Below, in pieces: positions 41,864 to 45,598 of a DNA stretch of 45,598 nucleotides; position 1 is the stretch's first letter; each line of letters begins with the position of its first letter. The DNA is from Oscillibacter sp. (GTDB taxonomy: Bacteria; Bacillota; Clostridia; Oscillospirales; Oscillospiraceae). The stretch is taken from contig JAAVHC010000067.1 of assembly GCA_014799925.1 (NCBI GenBank), positions 1-45,598 of the forward strand, read 5' to 3'. The notes under the pieces are model-generated. The model was not told the DNA's origin. It did no database searches and saw only the letters and a list, made by a program, of their open reading frames with translations. A program made the translations under genes and the position numbers.

Positions 41864-43666
41864 ATGGACCAGAACAAAATCAGAAATTTTTCCATCATCG
41901 CTCATATCGACCACGGCAAGTCCACCCTTGCCGACCGCCTGCTGGAGGTATGCGGCGCCGTCTCCGAGCGGGAGATGGAAAGCCAGCTCCTGGATAACAT
42001 GGACCTGGAAAAAGAGCGCGGCATCACCATTAAGGCCCGGGCCGTGACCCTCAGCTACGAGGCCCAGGATGGGGAGACCTATACGCTCAACCTCATCGAC
42101 ACACCCGGTCACGTGGACTTCAATTACGAAGTCAGCCGCTCCCTGGCGGCCTGCGAGGGGGCAGTACTGGTGGTGGACGCCAGCCAGGGCATTGAGGCAC
42201 AGACGCTGGCCAACACCTACCTGGCCCTGGATAACGATCTGGAAATCCGGCCGGTCATCAACAAGATTGATCTCCCAGCCGCCGACCCGGAACGGGTCAA
42301 GCACGAGATCGAGGACATCATCGGCATCCCCGCCCTGGACGCGCCGGAGATCTCCGCCAAGGTGGGCATCAACATCCCCGCCGTGCTGGAGGATGTGGTG
42401 CAGAACATTCCCGCTCCCTCCGGCGACCCCGACGCTCCGCTCCGGGCGCTGATTTTCGACAGCTATTACGACGCGTATAAAGGCGTCATTGTATACTTCC
42501 GCATCATGGACGGCACCCTGAAAAAGGGGATGTCCATTAAAATGATGGCGTCGGACGTCCAGTACCAAGTACTGGAATGCGGTCTGCTGCGGCCCCTGGG
42601 CTACGAGAGCTGCGACCGGCTCCAGGCCGGCCAGGTGGGCTATCTCACCGCCTCCATCAAGAACGTTCAGCACACCGAGGTGGGCGACACCATCACCGGC
42701 GTGGAAAACCCCGCCAGCGAGCCCCTTCCGGGCTACCGGAAGGCCCAGTCCATGGTCTACTGCGGCGTCTACACCGAGGACGGCAGCAAGTACCCCGACC
42801 TGCGGGACGCGCTGGAGAAATTGCAGCTCAACGACGCCTCCCTGACCTTTGAGCCGGAGAGCTCCGTGGCCCTGGGATTTGGGTTCCGGTGCGGGTTCCT
42901 GGGGATGCTCCATATGGAAGTCATCCAGGAGCGGCTGGAGCGGGAGTTTGACCTGGACCTCATCACCACCCTGCCCTCCGTTATCTACAAGGTCACCAAA
43001 TCCGACGGTTCGGTGGTGAATGTGGATAATCCCCATAACTACCCCGACCCCAGCGTCATCGTCAAGGCCGAGGAACCTTACGTGAAGGTCTCCATCATCT
43101 CCCCCAACGAGTACGTGGGCAACATCATGCCCCTGTGCCAGGACCGCCGGGGGGAGTTCAAGGATATGCAGTATCTGGACACCCACCTGGTGGAGCTGCA
43201 TTATCAGATGCCGCTCAATGAGATCATCTACGACTTTTTCGACACCCTCAAAGCCCATACCAAGGGCTACGCCTCTCTGGACTACGAGCTGAGCGACTAC
43301 CGGGAGAGCGACCTGGTGAAGGTGGACCTGCTGCTCAACGGCGACCAGGTGGACGCGCTGAGCTTCATTGCCCACCGGGACAAGGCGTATCCCCGGGCCC
43401 GGCGGCTGTGCGAGAAGCTGAAGGAGAACATCCCCCGCCAGCTCTTTGAGGTGCCCATCCAGGCGGCCATCGGCGGGCGGATCATCGCCCGCGAGACGGT
43501 GAAGGCCATGCGGAAGGACGTGCTGGCCAAGTGCTATGGCGGCGACATCACCCGGAAGAAGAAGCTGCTGGAAAAGCAGAAGGAGGGCAAGAAGAAAATG
43601 CGCAATCTGGGAACGGTACAGCTACCGACAGAGGCGTTCATGGCTGTTCTCAAGCTGGATGAGTAA
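41864..43666 (+). CDS. lepA: Elongation factor 4 (LepA)
   Basis: Ribosome-associated GTPase, 600 aa, the usual length. G-domain motifs: [15 protein letters not shown] (P-loop), the switch [16 protein letters not shown] and NKIDLPAA. The LepA-specific C-terminal domain ([20 protein letters not shown]) is present. The start is ATG at 41864, 9 nt from GAGG; an ATG two codons upstream (41858) lies too close to that site. The leader is unusually long and shares modules with the divergent topoisomerase leader. The last 17 nt overlap the convergent recombinase gene. Confidence 0.97.
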   Translation: MDQNKIRNFSIIAHIDHGKSTLADRLLEVCGAVSEREMESQLLDNMDLEKERGITIKARAVTLSYEAQDGETYTLNLIDTPGHVDFNYEVSRSLAACEGAVLVVDASQGIEAQTLANTYLALDNDLEIRPVINKIDLPAADPERVKHEIEDIIGIPALDAPEISAKVGINIPAVLEDVVQNIPAPSGDPDAPLRALIFDSYYDAYKGVIVYFRIMDGTLKKGMSIKMMASDVQYQVLECGLLRPLGYESCDRLQAGQVGYLTASIKNVQHTEVGDTITGVENPASEPLPGYRKAQSMVYCGVYTEDGSKYPDLRDALEKLQLNDASLTFEPESSVALGFGFRCGFLGMLHMEVIQERLEREFDLDLITTLPSVIYKVTKSDGSVVNVDNPHNYPDPSVIVKAEEPYVKVSIISPNEYVGNIMPLCQDRRGEFKDMQYLDTHLVELHYQMPLNEIIYDFFDTLKAHTKGYASLDYELSDYRESDLVKVDLLLNGDQVDALSFIAHRDKAYPRARRLCEKLKENIPRQLFEVPIQAAIGGRIIARETVKAMRKDVLAKCYGGDITRKKKLLEKQKEGKKKMRNLGTVQLPTEAFMAVLKLDE

Positions 43667-45350
43667 GTATGCATAACGAATCGCTGTCACTGATAACATT
43701 GGAATAGAAGACCTTGTCAAGGTGCTGGCTGGCACTCTGGACCAGCTCCAGTTCTCCGGGGAGCTCGCCGGAGCGGAGGATGCTGTCGATGTCCGCTTTC
43801 AACAGGATTTCCAGGTGGTCCTCGTAGACCTTGATCTTCTGGATGATGAGCTGGAGGTCGTTGCGGTCCAGCTTGTCCTTGTTCAGAATGTCGTCGAAGA
43901 CGTCCATGACGGTTTTGGCTGCGCGGTTGACCTGGATGATGGTGCTGCGCTTGTTCTCTGTCAGAGCAATCTGATTCTGGATGCCCTCCATGCGGCGGAG
44001 CAGATCACTCTCCAGCTCGTCATAGGTTTCCTCAAGGGTGGCTTCCTGCTCGGGGTGCTTCATGAGGTCCCGGATACGCTGGCGTTTGGTGGCTTTCAGC
44101 TCCTCCTGAAGGTCTGCCAGAATAGCTTCCAGATTTTCGGCGGATTTTTCGGTTTCCGCTACGTCCTCCGCCTCTCTAGCGAGGTCTGCGTTGAGACGTT
44201 CCAGCATGACGGCGGAGTTGTCTTTTACCTTTTGAACGTAGATTTTCAGCAGTTCATCCAGCTTGTCCACCCGGATATGGTGGCTGGTACAGCCTTTCAT
44301 GCCCCGGCGGTGGTACTCGCCGCAACGGTAGGCGTCCTTGATATCCCGGCGGCTCATGGCAAACATGGGGCTGCCGCAGTCGCCGCATTCAAGGAAACCG
44401 GAGTAGGTGTTGTCGTATTTCTTCTGCCCCCGGTAATTGTTGGTAGAGCGGCTCTCCCGAAGGGCTTTCACCGTGGCGAAGGTGCGGTAGTCGATAATGG
44501 CTTGATGGTGGTGTTCAATGACGATGTGGTCCAGCGCATCCCGCTTTATATCCTTGCCGTTGATTTTTCTGCGGGTGTACTTACCCTGGCGGAGAGTGCC
44601 GATGTAGAAATCGTTGTCCAGGATGCCCTGCACCGTGACGATGGCCCAGGCGGGCTTGACCGTACGATGGTAGTCCTCCCCAGCGGCCAGCTTGCGCTCC
44701 TGTTCCATCATGCGGGGGGTGGGGATGCCCTCGTCGGTGAGCTGGTTGGCGATTTTTTTATAGCCCCAGCCCTCTATATAAAGTTGGTAAATTCTCCGGA
44801 TGATCTCCGCCTCCGTGGGGACGATCTCATACTCCTGGTGCTTGTTGACGATGTAACCGTAGGGCGCGGCGCAGATCCATTTGCCGTCCTGCTGGTGGCG
44901 CTTGATGACAGATTTTACCTTCTTGCTGGTGTCGGTGACGGGCATCTCGTTGATGAGGAACTGGAACTGGATTTTCAGCCAGTCGTCGTCGTTGGGGAAA
45001 TCGATGCCGTCCCCGATGGAGATGATCCGGACCCCGGCATCTCTTAAATCTTCCAGCTCCACCAGTCCCCGGCTGTTGCGGCGGGAGAAGCGGGAGAAGT
45101 CCTTGACGATCAGGATATCCTTTTTGTGGGACATCAGCTCCCAGCGCATGACCTGGTAGCCCTCCCGCTGCTCGAAGGTGTAACCGGAACGGTCCCGGTC
45201 CTCGTAGAAGGTCAGGGTGCTGTCGGGGAAGCGGTGCTTTACGAAGTCCTCGATGATGGCTTTCTGGTTCTCGATGGAGGTGTTGTCCCGGTCCAGCTCC
45301 TCGTCCACGGAGATACGGCAGTACCCGACGATGTCATGGCGTTCGATCAT
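43650..45350 (-). CDS. Large serine recombinase (integrase of a mobile element)
   Basis: Site-specific recombinase of the large serine family, 566 aa. The resolvase-type catalytic domain has the nucleophile Ser in [12 protein letters not shown] and the segment [15 protein letters not shown] recombinase domain follows ([20 protein letters not shown]), then a zinc ribbon (CGDCGSPMF, then two more Cys around [12 protein letters not shown]), a coiled coil and a C-terminal helix. The ATG at 45350 follows AGGAGG. The stop lies inside the lepA 3' end on the other strand. Such enzymes integrate and excise phages, transposons and ICEs. Confidence 0.93.
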   Translation of the reverse strand: MIERHDIVGYCRISVDEELDRDNTSIENQKAIIEDFVKHRFPDSTLTFYEDRDRSGYTFEQREGYQVMRWELMSHKKDILIVKDFSRFSRRNSRGLVELEDLRDAGVRIISIGDGIDFPNDDDWLKIQFQFLINEMPVTDTSKKVKSVIKRHQQDGKWICAAPYGYIVNKHQEYEIVPTEAEIIRRIYQLYIEGWGYKKIANQLTDEGIPTPRMMEQERKLAAGEDYHRTVKPAWAIVTVQGILDNDFYIGTLRQGKYTRRKINGKDIKRDALDHIVIEHHHQAIIDYRTFATVKALRESRSTNNYRGQKKYDNTYSGFLECGDCGSPMFAMSRRDIKDAYRCGEYHRRGMKGCTSHHIRVDKLDELLKIYVQKVKDNSAVMLERLNADLAREAEDVAETEKSAENLEAILADLQEELKATKRQRIRDLMKHPEQEATLEETYDELESDLLRRMEGIQNQIALTENKRSTIIQVNRAAKTVMDVFDDILNKDKLDRNDLQLIIQKIKVYEDHLEILLKADIDSILRSGELPGELELVQSASQHLDKVFYSNVISDSDSLCILTHPA

Positions 45351-45386
45351 ATGGAGCCTCCTTTTGTCTGCGGCTTTTGTTTTGAT

Positions 45387-45403
45387 TACAGATAATATCT
45401 GTA
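45387..45403. promoter_or_regulatory. Palindromic operator candidate upstream of the recombinase
   Basis: TACAGATAATATCTGTA is an 8-bp perfect inverted repeat with one central base, about 37 bp upstream of the recombinase start. It is placed where an element-encoded repressor could act, overlapping a possible -10 (TATTAT on the minus strand). Confidence 0.4.
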
Positions 45404-45430
45404 TCACAGCTTTTGACGAAAGGCAACCAG

Positions 45431-45465
45431 AAAAAGACTGCATCATGAAAAAACACGATGCAGTC
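45431..45465 (-). terminator. Intrinsic terminator after the Uma2-like gene
   Basis: On the minus strand GACTGCATCGTG, loop of T, CATGATGCAGTC, then TTTTT. It begins 1 nt after the stop of the upstream gene. Confidence 0.8.
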
Positions 45466-45598
45466 TCATTCGTAGAACCCGTGGGGGACCAGCCAGCCAT
45501 CCTTCAGCAGGAATACCTCTACTGTCTGCTCTGACGGACTGACGATCCAGTACTCCCTCACACCTGCCCGTTGGTACAGGTTCAACTTCACCAGCCGG
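45466..45598 (-). CDS. Uma2-family (DUF820) putative endonuclease, C-terminal part
   Basis: The last 43 codons of a gene entering from the right edge. The sequence KLNLYQRAGVREYWIVSPSE, then TVEVFLLKDG, is the typical end of the Uma2 family (PD-(D/E)XK-like fold, function unproven). It ends with PHGFYE and a stop, about 25-30 residues earlier than the usual end (no VFPDL-type tail), so the 3' end may have been truncated or changed. Same strand as the recombinase. Confidence 0.7.
   Translation of the reverse strand, partial: RLVKLNLYQRAGVREYWIVSPSEQTVEVFLLKDGWLVPHGFYE

Noticed and set aside
45351-45500. Longer N terminus of the recombinase (start at 45500)
   Set aside because: The extra 50 codons run through the upstream terminator hairpin. 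AGGAGG precedes the ATG at 45350, where homology begins (GYCRIS).

Overview
The window looks like chromosome from an anaerobic, GC-rich Clostridia member of the Oscillospiraceae type (Flavonifractor/Lawsonibacter/Oscillibacter-like gut bacteria). This is an inference from gene content, strong AGGAGG ribosome sites, sigma-A promoters with 17-bp spacers, and tRNA genes that encode CCA. No rRNA or marker gene allows a firm species call. Almost all of it is ordinary core genome. An AT-rich patch (about 14.2-15.9 kb) and the right edge (43.65-45.6 kb) look acquired.

Layout. 1-6.6 kb, minus strand: F-type ATP synthase operon in the order a, c, b, (delta C-terminal domain fused to) alpha, gamma, beta, epsilon; there is no separate delta gene. 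6.7-8.3 kb, plus: cardiolipin synthase. 8.4-14.0 kb, minus: GatD-like and MurT (peptidoglycan amidation), an alpha/beta hydrolase, MnmG, and a metallophosphoesterase. 14.2-15.9 kb: AT-rich patch with two tandem DUF3784-like membrane proteins, a truncated third copy, and a 2H phosphoesterase. 16.1-16.6 kb: QueT-like queuosine-precursor transporter. 16.8-17.2 kb: composite repeat with three exact-period 93-bp units. 17.2-23.5 kb, minus: sugar operon (two ABC permeases, binding lipoprotein, GH32 hydrolase, fructokinase), facing a divergent LacI regulator at 23.9 kb. Three GTGAAA/TTTCAC operator-like sites lie between them. 24.9-27.0 kb: a membrane-anchored protein, a lipoprotein and a polytopic membrane protein. 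27.0-31.4 kb: pyruvate kinase and an SLH-domain surface protein, flanked by two paralogous structured RNAs with their own promoters. 31.4-34.8 kb: mfd. 35.1-36.4 kb: MFS transporter behind a leader-peptide attenuator. 36.5-37.2 kb: SprA-like metalloprotease. 37.3-38.0 kb: tRNA-Val, Asp, Phe, Gly and Cys. 38.3-40.6 kb: type IIA topoisomerase A subunit, divergent from lepA (41.9-43.7 kb). The 1.3 kb between them holds nested inverted repeats that give both genes the same promoter and leader modules. 43.65 kb to the end: a large serine recombinase whose 3' end overlaps lepA, and a truncated Uma2-family gene.

How the parts work together. The sugar operon imports an oligosaccharide (the ATPase must be encoded elsewhere), hydrolyses a fructoside and phosphorylates the released sugar, probably under the divergent LacI repressor. 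MurT/GatD, Mfd, MnmG, LepA, the topoisomerase and the tRNAs are housekeeping. The least expected observations are the delta-alpha fusion, a GatD-like subunit without its catalytic Cys and His, the duplicated promoter/leader modules between the topoisomerase and lepA, the paralogous RNAs around pyk, and the leader-peptide attenuator before the MFS gene.
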